From the NCBI GenBank assembly GCA_001792895.1, contig MARA01000001.1, positions 3,596,001 to 3,660,000 on the forward strand: a DNA stretch of 64,000 nt, written 5' to 3'. A program made the position numbers and the translations under genes. Below the pieces are notes generated by a model. It worked only from the letters and a program-made list of their open reading frames with translations, made no database searches and was not told the origin of the DNA. Positions 24,101-36,200 of this stretch are shown one piece after another; position 1 is the stretch's first letter, and every line of letters begins with the position of its first letter. This DNA is from Lentinus brumalis. Its lineage: Eukaryota > Basidiomycota > Agaricomycetes > Polyporales > Polyporaceae.

Positions 24101-24998
24101 GTATCATCTCCATGTACCGAGGGCAAATCCTGGAACTGCGACGGGCGTTCCAGCAGCGCTTTGGAGAGGAGGTCTTGCAGACGGTGGACTTCAACACGGT
24201 GGACGGTTTCCAGGGACAGGAGAAGGATATCATCATCTTGTCGTGCGTGCGTGCCGGTCCAGGATTGACGAGTGTCGGTTTCTTGAGAGGTGAGTAAATC
24301 ACGTTACCTACCGCTCGGTCTCTATGGACTGACCCTTGCGCAGATGTGCGGCGCATGAACGTGGCCTTGACTCGTGCAAAGGCGTCCCTCTTTGTCCTTG
24401 GGAACGCACCGACCCTGGAAAGAAGTGACGATATCTGGCGCAAGATCGTTGAGAACGCTAGGTCAAGGTCTTGTCTGATCAAGGTCAGTCGGACAATATC
24501 ATACACCTGTCATTGAATCGGTCTTGACATGACACTATCAGGCCGACCCAGCTTACTTCACCGCCCCTGCATCGTACAATAAAGCTCCTGTACAGCCCAC
24601 CAAGAAAGCCAAGCCGCCCTCCGCTGCACCCCTGCCGCCACCTGATCTTGTAACTCCACGTGAGCTCAAGTCGCTTGCAAATCGCTCGAGCGACCCTGCG
24701 TCGGCAAATGCATCGCCGAGTTCGCCTCACATCGGGCCGCCGGCGGAGACAACTACTGTCGCACCGTCATCGGACAAGGCACAGGTAGGGCAGAAGCGGC
24801 GCGCTGAGGATCCCCCGCAGGATGCCGAAGGAAGTGCTACGCCGGCAGCACCGCCAGGGCCCCCGAAACCGAAGCCAAAGCCGCCTCCTGCAAAGCGGCA
24901 GAAGCAAGGCCCAAGCCTCTTCATACCGAAGAAGGTATGTCGCAGTGTGTCTCACCACCAGCGTCCGTCGCGCGTGCTCACGGTGCTTTTAGCGGTGA
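18172..24998 (+). CDS. SEN1: SEN1-type RNA/DNA helicase (one frame break)
   Basis: Exons 18172-18518, 18999-19615, 19704-20029, 20080-22492, 22551-22760, 22809-23542, 23596-23633, 23690-23766, 23823-24289, 24344-24483, 24542-24934 and 24993-24998 sum to 1923 codons (1922 aa) after one added base. The N-terminal half is the helical SEN1_N region. The superfamily 1 core follows: Walker A GPPGTGKTST at about 22809, motif II VIIDEAAQA, motif III VGDPQQLPPTV, motif IV SIQYRMHP, motif V VDFNTVDGFQGQEKD and motif VI NVALTRAK. A coiled insert lies between motifs Ia and II. SEN1 terminates short non-coding transcription and removes R-loops. A stop at 21697-21699 is bypassed if one C is missing from the run at 21685-21687. 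The last exon is probably only CGG TGA. The 480-nt first intron may hide further in-frame exons. Confidence 0.92.
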
Positions 24999-26078
24999 CG
25001 CACTGTACCCAAACATCAGCATCTCTCAGCGCTCTCCATCCACGCACATCGTACTCATATCTACGCACATCGTACTCACATCAAAGCACATCGTACTCGT
25101 CGCATATCTCTGCATCATCGTCGTCATCGCACTCGGTATGTTTTCACGCACGCACATAGTAACTTATCTTGCATGTATACTCCCATCAGGTAATCTTAGG
25201 AATAGATTCGAGCCTCGGCTCAATGCACACATCATGGCACCTTATGCTCACCCGTGCATGACTGCTCCAAGTGCTCTCCTTCAGCTGCGGGATCAGCGCC
25301 CGAGTACTGTGCGACGCCGCATACTGACAGAGGGGCAAATGGGATCGCATCAACACCGCGTACGCTCCCACTGCAAACCGCATTGCGACGCAAATGAACA
25401 ACGAAGCACCCCTACGGGCTGCTCACTAGATGTTTGGGCAGTTCCTCCATCAACGAAGGAGGATCATCCGTGACCTAGTGATGGAACTCGTACAGATGCG
25501 GCGATTTGACATGATTCACCGGATGCCTTGCTCACCGTGAGTACAGGCACCAGCTTCTGGACAGATGCGTGATTTTATCAACTAGACAATGCACTAGCTT
25601 CTGCGATGATTGATCTACGAATGTTCGACCCTGAGCGACTTGCAATTACCCTACCATCCAGGCGGACTCGAGAGCGCCCGCCGGGCAGCGGACGGCGAGC
25701 GGGCTAGCGGAGGTTACTTAGCGGTTGCATCCTGATGAGAGATGTGCAAAAGCAGGGTATAACGTGTTTCCGAGACGAATCGATACAGTACAGGCAGGTA
25801 TACAGCGCGCAACATGCATGATGGTGTCTGTCCTCAGATACCGACCCCGTCCAGCGAGGACGCCGATATCCCTGTGCGGACGACGACGAGCAGCAGTAGA
25901 GGCTGGGTAGGGGAAGTGGGGCTGGGAAAGGAGGGCAGAGCGGCGCCCACTGCGAAAACTAGAATGCAAACGCAAAGCAGTCCCGACCGCGGCTGCGAGC
26001 CGCGGGGAGATCCAGAACTTTAAAGTCAATCGAAAGCGGACGGGGGAAGAGAGGAGAACGCGGCGCAGCGCAGCGCAT
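24999..26078. other. Intergenic region between SEN1 and the GH71 gene
   Basis: This holds the 3' flanks of two convergent genes and a short tandem repeat at 25042-25099. Open frames across the repeat read as repetitive and hydrophobic and are unlikely to be genes. Confidence 0.4.
25042..25099. repeat. Short tandem repeat, 21-22 bp period, three copies
   Basis: The core ACGCACATCGTACTCA occurs at 25042-25057 and 25063-25078. A diverged copy, AGCACATCGTACTCG, lies at 25085-25099. It sits just downstream of the proposed SEN1 stop. Confidence 0.75.
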
Positions 26079-27774
26079 TTATTGCGCGGTAGCCTGCGCG
26101 ACGAACGCGTTGTAGTTGAACGCGGTCGGGTTCGGGTTGAAGGTGAAGCCGTCGGGCTTGAGGTCGATGACAGTCTGGTCGTTGCGGGTGAGGACGCCGT
26201 GCATGAAGCCGTTGGGCTGAATGGGCAGCGAGAGCTTGTTCACGCCTGCCTTGATGTCGAACGTCTGGGCATCGCTGTCCGTGCTCGAGAGCGTGAGCTT
26301 GCCGTCGGCGCTGGCCAGGACGACAGCCCACATCTTGTCCTGGAACTACGACACGGAACAACGATGGGTCAGTGATCAACCGGGACTCCCCAGGTGAGGG
26401 AGAGCACGTACGAGCTGGAAGTCGGTCGGGGGACCGACGGGGTCGGCGGGCGTCGCGTTCTTGGGGTGCGGGCGCGCCCACATGACGAGCTGGTCCTTCT
26501 CAACAGCAGGAGCCTGGCCGGTCTTGAACTGCGTAGCAAAGAAGTTTGTGAGGCTGAGCCAGCCCTGGTGGTCGAAGCCGTTAACCCATGCCTCGGAGCC
26601 AGGCGGCAGCTGGCCGTGCTGGGGGCCGATGTAGTGGGACTCGCCGAAGTCGTTCCAGGTGACGATCTCGATGAGAGAGACCTTGTCGCGGTTCGCGATC
26701 AGGTTCTCCCAGCGGGAGACCCATAGGTGCTCATCGCCGTCGAAGATGAAGTTCTTGTTGAACGTGTCCGCGCCGAAGTGCGTGAAGAACCACGGGGCGA
26801 CAGCCGCCATGTACGTCTGCGCGCTGCCCTGGACGTTCGCCAGGTTCGTGATGTGCGCGTTGTCGGTGTCGAACGAGCCGATGAACTTCTGGAGGGCGGT
26901 TTCTCCGTTGGCGTCGATGTTGTTGAGGTCGACGCCAGGGAGGAGGCTGCCTGCCTGGGCGACCTTAAGGTCAATAGGCCATCCAGAGTTGAACTGGGTG
27001 GGGCGCAAGGTTAGGCTCTGGCTTCCGAGAAGGCAAATACGCGTTCGCTTACGTTGAAGTCGCCATCCATGACACCAGAGAACGTGCTGAATGTGGCGGG
27101 ATCGATGAAGAAGGACGGGACGAAGTGGACCTTGCCGGTCGTTTCGGGATGCTGAGTGTACTCGGCCTTCCAGCCGCCGGGGACGTCGCCGCCGTGGCCG
27201 AAGTCGCAAGCCTCACCGGCGAAGGTGGACACAAACGCCTTGCCATCGACGGTGAACTGGTTCGGGCGGCTCGCAAAGTTAAGCGTCAGCTGGCGGATCT
27301 GGACGGCGTCGCCAGTGGCCTTGCACGGGAAGGAGCTGATGATGGCGCGGTGATAGACGGTCGATCAGCATTGACGCACTCCACAGAGGAAGTGGGGCGC
27401 GTACCTCATGTCAAACGAGAAGAAGAGCTTGAAGTTGGAGGCGAGCTGCTCGGCGGCGGTAAAGCTGCATACCGGTCAGTCTCAGTGTACACTGAGCCGA
27501 CGATATACGGCGAGACGTACGCATTATCGGCTTGTGTGGCGGTGAAGGGGTCGTTACCGATGTTGAGGGCGAAGCCGTCGATACCGTTGGCCTGCGCCAG
27601 TGAGATATCTGACTTCCAGTCGTCGACTGTGAAGGCCGCGGTGAGGCCGACGATGTGGTGGGCGACCACGACCTTAGGGACACCCGACTGGCGGGGAGCC
27701 TTTAAAGGAGCGGCATTAACGAATGCCGCAGCGGCGAGGAGGCCGACGGAGTAGAGCGTAGAGCGGAAGTGCAT
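26079..27774 (-). CDS. Secreted glycoside hydrolase family 71 alpha-1,3-glucanase
   Basis: Five exons (27774-27521, 27464-27405, 27335-27053, 26993-26412, 26345-26079) sum to 482 codons (481 aa). A signal peptide is evident at residues 1-21 (STLYSVGLLAAAAFVNA). The GH71 body follows: KVVVAHHIVGLTAAFTVDDW, IDGFALNIGNDPFT, KLFFSFDMSSFP, VDGKAFVSTFAGEACDFG, FVPSFFIDPATFS, then VAPWFFTHFGADTFNKNFIF and IEIVTWNDFGESHYIGP. The family acts on alpha-1,3-glucan of fungal walls or on mutan. A C-terminal beta-rich domain, including HGVLTRNDQTVIDLKPDGF, is usual in GH71. The likely role is wall remodelling or attack on other fungi. Confidence 0.94.
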
Positions 27775-28829
27775 GAGTGCAGTGGGGGAGTTGATCGTAA
27801 TGAACGTGGGGCGGTCTACTGGTCGTGAGTAGAGGAAACAGCAAGAGCTCGATGACGACTAGCGTCGAGAAGAAAGGGAATAAGTATAGGGAGAAGGGGA
27901 AGTTAGAAGGCCTTGACAGCACTGCTCCGAAGGACGGGGAATCCTTGTCGGACGTGAGGCAGTTTATAAACGGGCGGGAGGGGGAGCCAGCCGCCGAGTG
28001 CGGCTGCCAGGAGCGCGCCGGAGGACAATACACGCATGGAACAATGATGGACGGTTAGGGGAAGCGCGGGTCGAGAGGAGAATAGCTGATGCTGGTTTCT
28101 GAATCCGGGGACCGGGAGCTGGTGCCTGCTGCTGCACGGACATTGTCGCTGCGCCTTGTCCGCATGTGGTTGTTTGCCTCTGCCCAGGTATACCAAACAC
28201 CTGCCTAATCGGGTGATAGGCGCCCGCAGCTTGACGACTGACCCCGAAGGCAGCGCTGCGAATTTGATCATCCCGCTCGATGAGCGGGGCAGAGCGGGCC
28301 ATAGCCGCGGCGATGAACGTTTCGTGATCCTGGGTACCGGATAGTCAATCAACATCGCATGGGCCCGGCTGTTTTACTCACCTCCAGCTCTGGCTTGGCT
28401 CTGGCGGGATCTCGTTCACAGCAAGCCAGCAGCAGCGCAAAGTGCTGCGTACATGCGCACAGATGCGCAGGAAACAGTGGGAAATATCCACGATGTGACA
28501 GTTGCGGACGATGACAACGCTCTTCAAGCCTACGCAGGGTCTCGTGAGACGTCTAGATGGTCCATGTGGCCGAACGTTGCGCAATTTGTAGCACCGCAAC
28601 GAAGATGCATGCTCCAACGATCTGCCAGACGGAGTCTTGGAAGCTGTGCGGATTGGAGATGGTGGTAGGAGAGCAAGGTCTGCTAGAGCTAACAAAATGC
28701 TGTGCAGCAGTATGCGCGGTCGTCCCACGTGGCCGCGGCTTGCGCACTGACGCGTCCCAGACTGAACTCTACCAAGTACTACTACGACCACCACCACCGG
28801 TTGAGCACCTTACAGAGCAAGGACGATAC
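27775..28829. other. Divergent intergenic region of about 1 kb
   Basis: This separates the GH71 gene (minus) from the RING gene (plus). Several modest open frames exist on both strands but none has recognisable motifs or convincing splice partners. Confidence 0.4.
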
Positions 28830-29890
28830 ATGGCGAACAATGCAGGTTCCCGCCCGCGTCGGCGGAGCGCAGCCGACCTATTCTTCTTCTCTCGTAATCT
28901 CGACGCAGCGAATGCCGCTCGGAGTGATCTCATCAACATGGTTGAGGAGATGCGGTGAGTGAATGCAATCCGCTCGTATATCGTCCTCCGATCCTCGTAC
29001 GGCTAAACGATGCGCCAAATCATCATTTGACAATGCTGACTTGGTGATTTGTGCCCGACTGCAGGCAACGGAGTTCGCAGCTCGACAACTTTGCGAGCTC
29101 ACTGCCCAAAGTGACCGAGAGCGACCTGACAGCTCTCGGACAGTCCGGTACGCACGAAATTTGATGGCACCCTCGCGGTCCCATACTACGCGTGCGTCAT
29201 GCTAAGTGACTGCGTTCTCCGCACTGCGCAGACAGCACATGTCCCATATGCCTGACGTCCCTCCTTGCGATCCTTGCCGAGGAGGAGACTGCTGCCGCCA
29301 TGGACTCGCCGGCCCATCCCATCGAGGAACTCGGCGTGACGCGGCTCGCACAGACATGCGGCCACATCTTCTGTCGCAAGGAGTTGAGTGTCTTGCCCGG
29401 ACTGAGGCCCCGTATGATAACGCTGACCGGCCCAACCGTCAATTAGTATCCGCGTGTGGCTGTATCAAGGAGTACGTCTACCTACTTGCACATCCCCAGT
29501 CGGCTTCGTGGTTGTAATCACGGCTAATGTGGACGGTCTGTTCGTCCCCGCGTCATCCAGCACACGACTTGCCCTACGTGCCGGACGCCGTTCATCGCAG
29601 GTACTGCGAACACCGGCAGCGGCCCCGAAGCTATACCGGGCGCGCCGCCCCTCATAGTGCCAGTGGGCCTGGAGACGGATGCTACGTCGTTTGACGCATT
29701 CCTCGACGACGAAGTCACCAGTGCTTTCGAGGCCTTCTTGCAAGGTCCTGCACGTCGTCCGGGAGGGATCCAGAACGACGCTGCAGAAGCACGGGGCGAG
29801 ACTCAGCCGCGAAGGGAACAGGAAGAATTCGAGGAGGCGCACTTCGAGTATGACCACGACCGGAGCGAGTTTTCCGGGATGTACTCTTGA
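28830..29890 (+). CDS. RING-finger protein, probable E3 ubiquitin ligase
   Basis: Five exons (28830-28954, 29065-29147, 29232-29382, 29447-29471, 29561-29890) sum to 238 codons (237 aa). The RING finger is split over three exons: STCPICLTS with the first Cys pair, then LAQTCGHIFCRKDIRVWLYQ, then GHTTCPTCRTPF with the last pair. The second site ends C-G-H-I-F-C-R-K-D, so Asp replaces the usual sixth Cys. Asp-containing RINGs are known and may still bind zinc. The N-terminus is Arg-rich (SRPRRRSAADLFFFSRN). The C-terminus is acidic and rich in Glu/Arg. Substrate and pathway are unknown. Confidence 0.82.
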
Positions 29891-30812
29891 TGCTGTCGTG
29901 GGAGACTTGGTGTACGATTGTTGTGTCCGTGATGTTTTTTTTGGTTTACTCGTCGTATCAAACTGATGGACAGATCTGCGACGCAATGCTGGATTTTACC
30001 ATACACATGCAGCTTGGCGGCGGGCGGACAGGCCGCGGTTGTCTTCATCAAGACGACGACATCCGCACTCACGGCCGGCGCAGTCACGAGAACCCGGAGA
30101 GCTCTCTGAGTATCAGCCAGCAATCGTCCCAGGACGCCCATAGTGATGTGTGGTTACGCAGAGCCGAGCGCATCGCGCGCTGCGTAGCTTCCTAGAAACC
30201 TCCCACGACGCGAACACGCTCTTGGGCTTGGGGGTTTCGGAAGACTGTGGTCATTCCGTCCCAAGGTCCCCGGCGCGGATGGTAGATGGCTAGCTACGTG
30301 ATGCGAGTCTGGGATCTCGCACAGTTTCCTTTGAATCATGAATTGCATCAATCCCCATCACCAGGTCATTCCGTCCAGCACAGCTATGTCATATGTACAG
30401 TGATTTTCAGGGTCTGTTCAGACCTCGACTTGAGCGATTACGGCACCTCGGACCCTCGGTACCTGCTATGTAGTGATGCTGAGCAGGCTGTCAATCTTGC
30501 ACAGAGCCTACAGTACTCGTCGCTCTGTTCGAAGCAAGAGACCCAACATCCATCGTCCAGCACAGGCTTCGTAGTAAATCTGGAGTACCAGTCGCTCTCA
30601 CGCGAGAGGGAGAATACTGGCGTACAATTAAGTCACTGTGGTTAAGGCAGAAGCCGCTGAGGAATGGGCGCCTGTTGAATAGAAGGTGCCAGATTCGTTT
30701 ACGCTGGCTCCTGTTCTTCCGCCATGACCTCAACCTCAACGCATTTCCTCTCTCTTTGCCCCCTTTTCTGCAGACTCATCGTAACTGAGCTGGACACGCG
30801 CAAGTCCTGAGC
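29891..30812. other. Intergenic region of about 0.9 kb
   Basis: This lies between the RING gene and the NudC-domain gene, both on plus. A pyrimidine-rich stretch at about 30745-30775 immediately precedes the NudC-domain gene start. No gene is seen. Confidence 0.4.
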
Positions 30813-32843
30813 ATGCCTACCTTCAGCACCGATCGCTCGCTACTGAATCCGCGATTCGACGGGTACAAGTTCGCACCGCTCGACTACGATGAGGTCACCT
30901 TGCATCACCCGCTAGAGCACAAGCTCACGCAGACGAACGTCTCTGGCCGCAATCCGCTCTCCTTCCAGGAAGTCCAGAGTCGCGTTACACACAATCACCT
31001 GGCCGTGTGCAGTCAGACAAGGCGTGCGGCGTATGTGGATGCCGAACTGCGAGTAATCGGGGTAGACTTGGACGAGGTAAGTTCCGTGCGGCTAAATCGC
31101 GCGAGCGTATAGAAGAGAGGTCGATATCTGATTGTGTTGGCAAAGTAGGCAACGCTCAAGCCCGAATTCCGCGTCTTGTACGAGCTTCCGAGACCCATCC
31201 AGTCTTCCGAGGTGGAGACGGTGCAAAGAGAGTACCCATCCGCCGCGTTCGTCGACGCCACGTCTCTCTTCGTCTCCGACGGATATGGCACACTCTATGC
31301 ACTCCGTCTAGGCGATACCGGACCTGCGGAGCTCCTCGCCACGTATGAGCTTATCATTCCCGACGCGTACGGCTCGTCTCAAAGCACCGTCCCCTTCCGT
31401 CTGCACCACGCTGTTGTACCGGAAGCAAATCAGGCAGTAGTCGTCCTTTCCTCCAAGCACTACCCCAGGGACGCCCCCCAATCGACGAGCACGAAGTCGA
31501 AGCCGCCCCCAGTCAAGTTCGACATCTGGGGCGCGCAGATCTCGCTGCCCATCGCGATATGCCCGGACGCACCCGCGCAGCCGCTCCAAATCGTCTGGCA
31601 CCGTCGGGGAGACGATGTCCCGACGTACGCCGCGTACAGCACCACGCACAAGTCGTTCCTCTTCGTCGGCAGCTCCGCGTACCTGCCGATTACCGCCCCT
31701 TCGAACCCGAGCTATGAACCTTCCCCGGACGAACTAGCTCCGATCCCCCGCGCTGGAGAGAACCTCGATGGCGCTGCCAGCAATGGCGACGGTGCAACTA
31801 CAGCGGTCCCGAAGCCTCCGCCGTACTCGTGGACGCAGACGTCGGACTCTGTTACTCTCGCAATCCCGCTCCCCGCCGACACCCCTACTGAGCACATCAA
31901 AGTGGCGTTTTCTCCGAGAACGCTTACTGTGCTTGTCGAAGGCCCCACCGCATCCACGGATGATGTGCCTGTCGTTGTTCCCAGGTTCACGCTCAAAACA
32001 CTCTGGGACGGCATCCACGCGTCGACGAGCCTTTGGACGTTCGATCGCGCAGCGGAGAGTCGCTACGGTATCCTCGCGCTTCACCTGGACAAGCAGCACG
32101 AAGGCACGCGCTGGCCCCAGGTCTTCTCCGCTTCTGGGCCGGACGAGCCAGAGGTGCCTGAGACGGTTGACCCGACGGAGCTTTACAACATTCGCGAAGC
32201 TCTCGAGAAGTATACCGCCGCCCTCCGCGACGGTACAGACCGCAGCGGGTTGGGGCTGGGGTCGGGCGTGCCGAGCCTCGCGGAAGGCGAACGCGACGAC
32301 GAGGTCGACCTGTCCGTCGGCAAGTCCGCGTGTCTCACGTGGGTCGCGGCGGACGGCGCGGGTTCGACGGGCACAGACGGCCACTTCGACGACTCCCCGC
32401 TGCAGGTGCTGTCGATCCCATTCCCCGGCGCGGCGGGCTCCTACCGGACCTCCCTCGTCGCGAAGCACGGGGTGGACGGGGTGACGTACACGCTACAGGA
32501 AGGCGCGAGCGCGGCACCGGGCGAGCCGCCAAAGTGGGAGCACACGTCGACGTACTCTGCGCTCGCGTTCGTGCTCGCGTCGAAGCGGGACACGCGGTTC
32601 GTGCACCACGTCTCGTCGAAGGCGGTGTTTGCGTTCGAGAGCGGGGCGCAGGACCTGGGCGGGAACGTGTATGTCTACCGGGGTGCGGGCCCGAAGGAGA
32701 ACTGGGCGAAGCAGGCGATATTGAAGATTGGGGGAGGGTCGGCTGGCTCGCTGCTGGGAGTCGGGTTGATGAAGGCGCAGGGGAAGGTAGTCATCCTCTG
32801 TTTGTGTGAAGGAGAGCTGGTTGTCCTGCATGATATCTTCTGA
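30813..32843 (+). CDS. NudC domain-containing protein 1-like
   Basis: Two exons (30813-31076 and 31149-32843) sum to 653 codons (652 aa). The central CS/p23-like domain reads YSWTQTSDSVTLAIPLP, then HIKVAFSPRTLTVLVEG (about residues 325-365). Flanking regions are beta-rich, propeller-like sequence (SSAYLPITAPSNPSYEP; AAFVDATSLFVSDGYGTLYA; SKAVFAFESGAQDLGGNVY), as in NUDCD1. NudC-family proteins work with Hsp90 as co-chaperones for WD-repeat clients. NUDCD1 itself has been linked to COPI and RNA factors in animals; a fungal role is not established. Family placement rests on the CS domain plus overall layout. Confidence 0.82.
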
Positions 32844-33272
32844 TTGTATGATGTCTGTACGTTAAGCGAAAGAATGATTTCGACTATGCGATGTTCCGCT
32901 CAGAGGATGAGAATGAGTCTGAGCGTCGAAACATGTTGAAGATCTTGGCTCAATTACTGTAAGTAGTGACTGGCGGATTAGTTTTCTCTTATCTGGCGAT
33001 CCCGGCGGTTGGGGCGCGGGTAAGGCGTGCTCCGGACTGCGGGGACGGCCCCCTGGGACGGCCAAGTTGCCTTTTCTGGGACTCACCACCTGCGAACTCA
33101 GTAGAGATTTTGCTCCGCAAACATCCGTCAACAGATCCTTGACTCGAGACCACACACGACCCCGCTCCATCCTAGTCTCTCTGCCAGCCACACGACCTCG
33201 CCGTTCGCGACGACGCCCCCGCCCCAATCCTCGACCCCCAACCGCCCGCACACGGCCGCACGACGCTGAAAG
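32844..33272. other. Intergenic region upstream of the PP2C gene
   Basis: This is the 3' flank of the NudC-domain gene and the promoter plus leader of the PP2C gene. It becomes strongly C-rich at 33160-33260. No gene is seen. Confidence 0.4.
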
Positions 33273-36200
33273 ATGGTGCGTGATTGATTTTCACCGCCGC
33301 CCGGGTGGAGCGAGTAATTCATGCATATGTGTAGGGTCAAACCCTCTCTATACCGGGTACGTTTGGGTCGTGAAGACAATGACGAGCCTGAGATTAACAG
33401 CTCATGCCTATAGCGACAAGCAAGAGCACCGAGCAGGGCGCAAATGACAAGTACCACTACGGTGTGAGTGAGATGCAGGGATGGAGAATAAGTGAGTAGT
33501 CGTCCTTGTGTCCCGGGAATCCCAGAATCCCTCTCCCACATCTCCCGTGCCGCCACGACTTTTGTCGAGACATGATTCTCGAGGATATGTCGCCGCGGTT
33601 GCGTTGTCCCGGCAAGTCAAGCTCAATGACGAATGCCGTAGGCGGAGTCTCCTTACCCGCTGGGAGCCTTCGAATCTGAGCTAGGTTGACGACGTCCGTA
33701 GGGTTGGTGTGATTCTCTTTCCCTCAGATCACATCGACTCTGATGGTCAGTCGTGTTGCAGTTACATGCGCGGGTTTGGCAGTGAGGCCGTAGCCTATCT
33801 TACGCAGGGCTATGGGTATGTCAGACTACCTCGCCCAGGAAGCGAGCACGATGTCAATTGCTCCGACTTGGTACGATCTCTCGGGATGTGGATGAGATCC
33901 CTACCCGCAGTAGCTCCGTTTGGTCTGCAGCTGCAGTCCAACACTGAAGGTGTCCTATACACCGCGTCGGCTTATGCAGTGGCATGCCGACCTATCAACC
34001 ACACGGGCAAGCCTCGCGTGTTGGTCAGGAATTGCTGAGGCCTTCAGACGCCGGGTGGATGGCCGAGTCTCTGCAGAGCAGAAAGGGGCCACTCTTCTTG
34101 TCTGTGGCTGCCCGTGCAGTATTCATTGAGTCCGTGGTTTCAGGAACCACATGAGTATTCACGAAACTGAAGTAATTCTTGCCGGCGGAAAAGGGTGTCG
34201 ACTGTTTTGCCCATTGACTATCTCCACTTGCACTCGTCGAGTACACGAGCGAAAGCTTCGACAGTGTTGGCGTACGCGAATAGCCATTGGCTTTAGCGAA
34301 AGCGCAAGCAGCCGTATGCATCACTTCGTGCGTCGGGCCGCATGTACGGTGCAGTGTGTCCTCGGGTGACAACGCGGCTCTGAGCGTGCGGTCTTACTGC
34401 AGCTGCTCGACGTCAGCGGCCGATGGAAGTCGAAAGGCCGGAAGAGGGAAGGCCGGTCTAAACCCCCATGTTCACAAAATTCGCCACGGCCCAGTGGCAT
34501 GATCAGCAGTGTGTAGTGTCGAGGATGGCGCTGACTTACTTTCCGCAGCCATGGAGGATGCGCATACTGCAATCCTGAGCTTGGATGAAGACTCCGCAGA
34601 TCCCAACACCTTCTTCGCTGTCTATGATGGTCACGGCGGTACGTCTCATTCTTTATGTGCTCTCACAACTCCTTAAACCGCATTTCCGCATTTCCGCAGG
34701 CTCCGCTGTGGCGAGGTACGCCGGACAGAATGTCCACAAGCGCCTTCTCCAGGAAGAAGCATACAAGAAGAAGGACTACGCTGCTGCCTTGAAGAACGCC
34801 TTCATTGGGACGGATGCGGACATGCGGTCTAGTGCGCACACCAAGCCATTCGGCGATCTGTTGTCAATATCTGATCCAAGTGACCCATCACCCCCTTAGA
34901 CCCAGAGTTCTCCCGCGACGCCTCAGGTTGCACCGCCGTGGCGGCCCTTGTCACGAACGACGGCAAAATCTTCGTGGTACGTAACCCACCCGTCCTCTTC
35001 TGCATCTGTGTGTGATTCACACATCTCCCACAGGCAAATGCCGGAGATTCGCGGTCGGTGATCAGCGTAAAGGGAGAGGCGAAGCCGCTCAGCTACGACC
35101 ACAAGCCCCAGAACGAGAGTGCGTATGCTTCAAACCCCTCGGTGGGACGAGTACTGACCGCATATATTCCTGCAGCCGAGAAGAACCGTATAGTGGCTGC
35201 GGGCGGGTACATCGAGTACGGTCGTGTGAACGGTTCGTGGGTTGTTCAGTCTGCGTCTCTCTCACCTGAGCTTCTGTGCAGGTAACCTCGCACTTGCGCG
35301 GGCGCTTGGCGACTTCGAGTACAAGAAAAACGCGTCGCTCGGCCCCGAGGCGCAGATCATCACGTCTGATCCTGAGGTCATCGAGCACCAGATCACCGAG
35401 GAAGACGAATTCCTCATCGTTGCGTGCGATGGTGTGTACATGCTGCGATGGGTCGTGCGATTGGAACTTATAGCTTTGCAGGTATCTGGGACTGCCTGTC
35501 ATCGCAGCAGGCAGTCAACGTGGTCCGGCTGCTCATCTCCCAGGGCAAGCGCCTCCCCCAGATATGCGAGGAAATATGCGAACTATGCCTCGCTCCCGAC
35601 ACTACTACCGGCGCGGGCATCGGATGTGACAACATGACAGTCATGATTGTCGCAATCCTCCACGGCAAGTCGCAGGACGAGTGGTACGAGTGGGTCACGG
35701 ACCGGGTGAAGAACAAGTACGGATACCAGACACCCGAGACGCTGCCGCAACTTTACTCCACGAGCCGGCTCATGTCGTTCAAGGTCAAGCGCGAGGCGTA
35801 CGAGCAGAGGCAACGAGAACGGAAGGAGCGAGAGGAGCGGGATCGGGCGAACGGCGGCACCCCAGCTTCGGAAAGGGACACCACGTCAACGTCTCTTTTT
35901 GGTGGATTTGCAAACATCCTCGGCGGGGATGGCTCGCTCATACTGAACACAGTACCAGACGACGACGACGACGATGACGACGATGACAGCGACGATGATG
36001 ATGTCGAGGGCCACGGTATCAACGCCCGCTCGCTTCTGAACAACGCAGGGTTTGGCCTCGACCAGCCCATCCAGCTCGACATGACCAAGAGCCTGCGAGA
36101 GCAGTTGCAGGAACTTGACGAGATGGGTGCGTTCAGTGAGCACGATGTCGAGATGGGCGACATTGACGATGAGTCCGGTGGGGAAGGCGACCACGAGCAC

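Noticed and set aside
25042..25099. Repeat array considered as CRISPR-like
   Set aside because: There are only three short imperfect copies with 5-7 bp between them in a eukaryotic contig, so it is a simple tandem repeat.
31734..32468. Long open frames antisense to the NudC-domain gene
   Set aside because: High GC at third codon positions opens the opposite strand. The antisense proteins are Arg/Ala-rich with no motifs, while the sense strand has a clear CS domain.
33709..34038. Possible nested gene in the long PP2C intron
   Set aside because: The 109-codon frame has no motif, no splice partners and no promoter-like signals. It is more likely chance.
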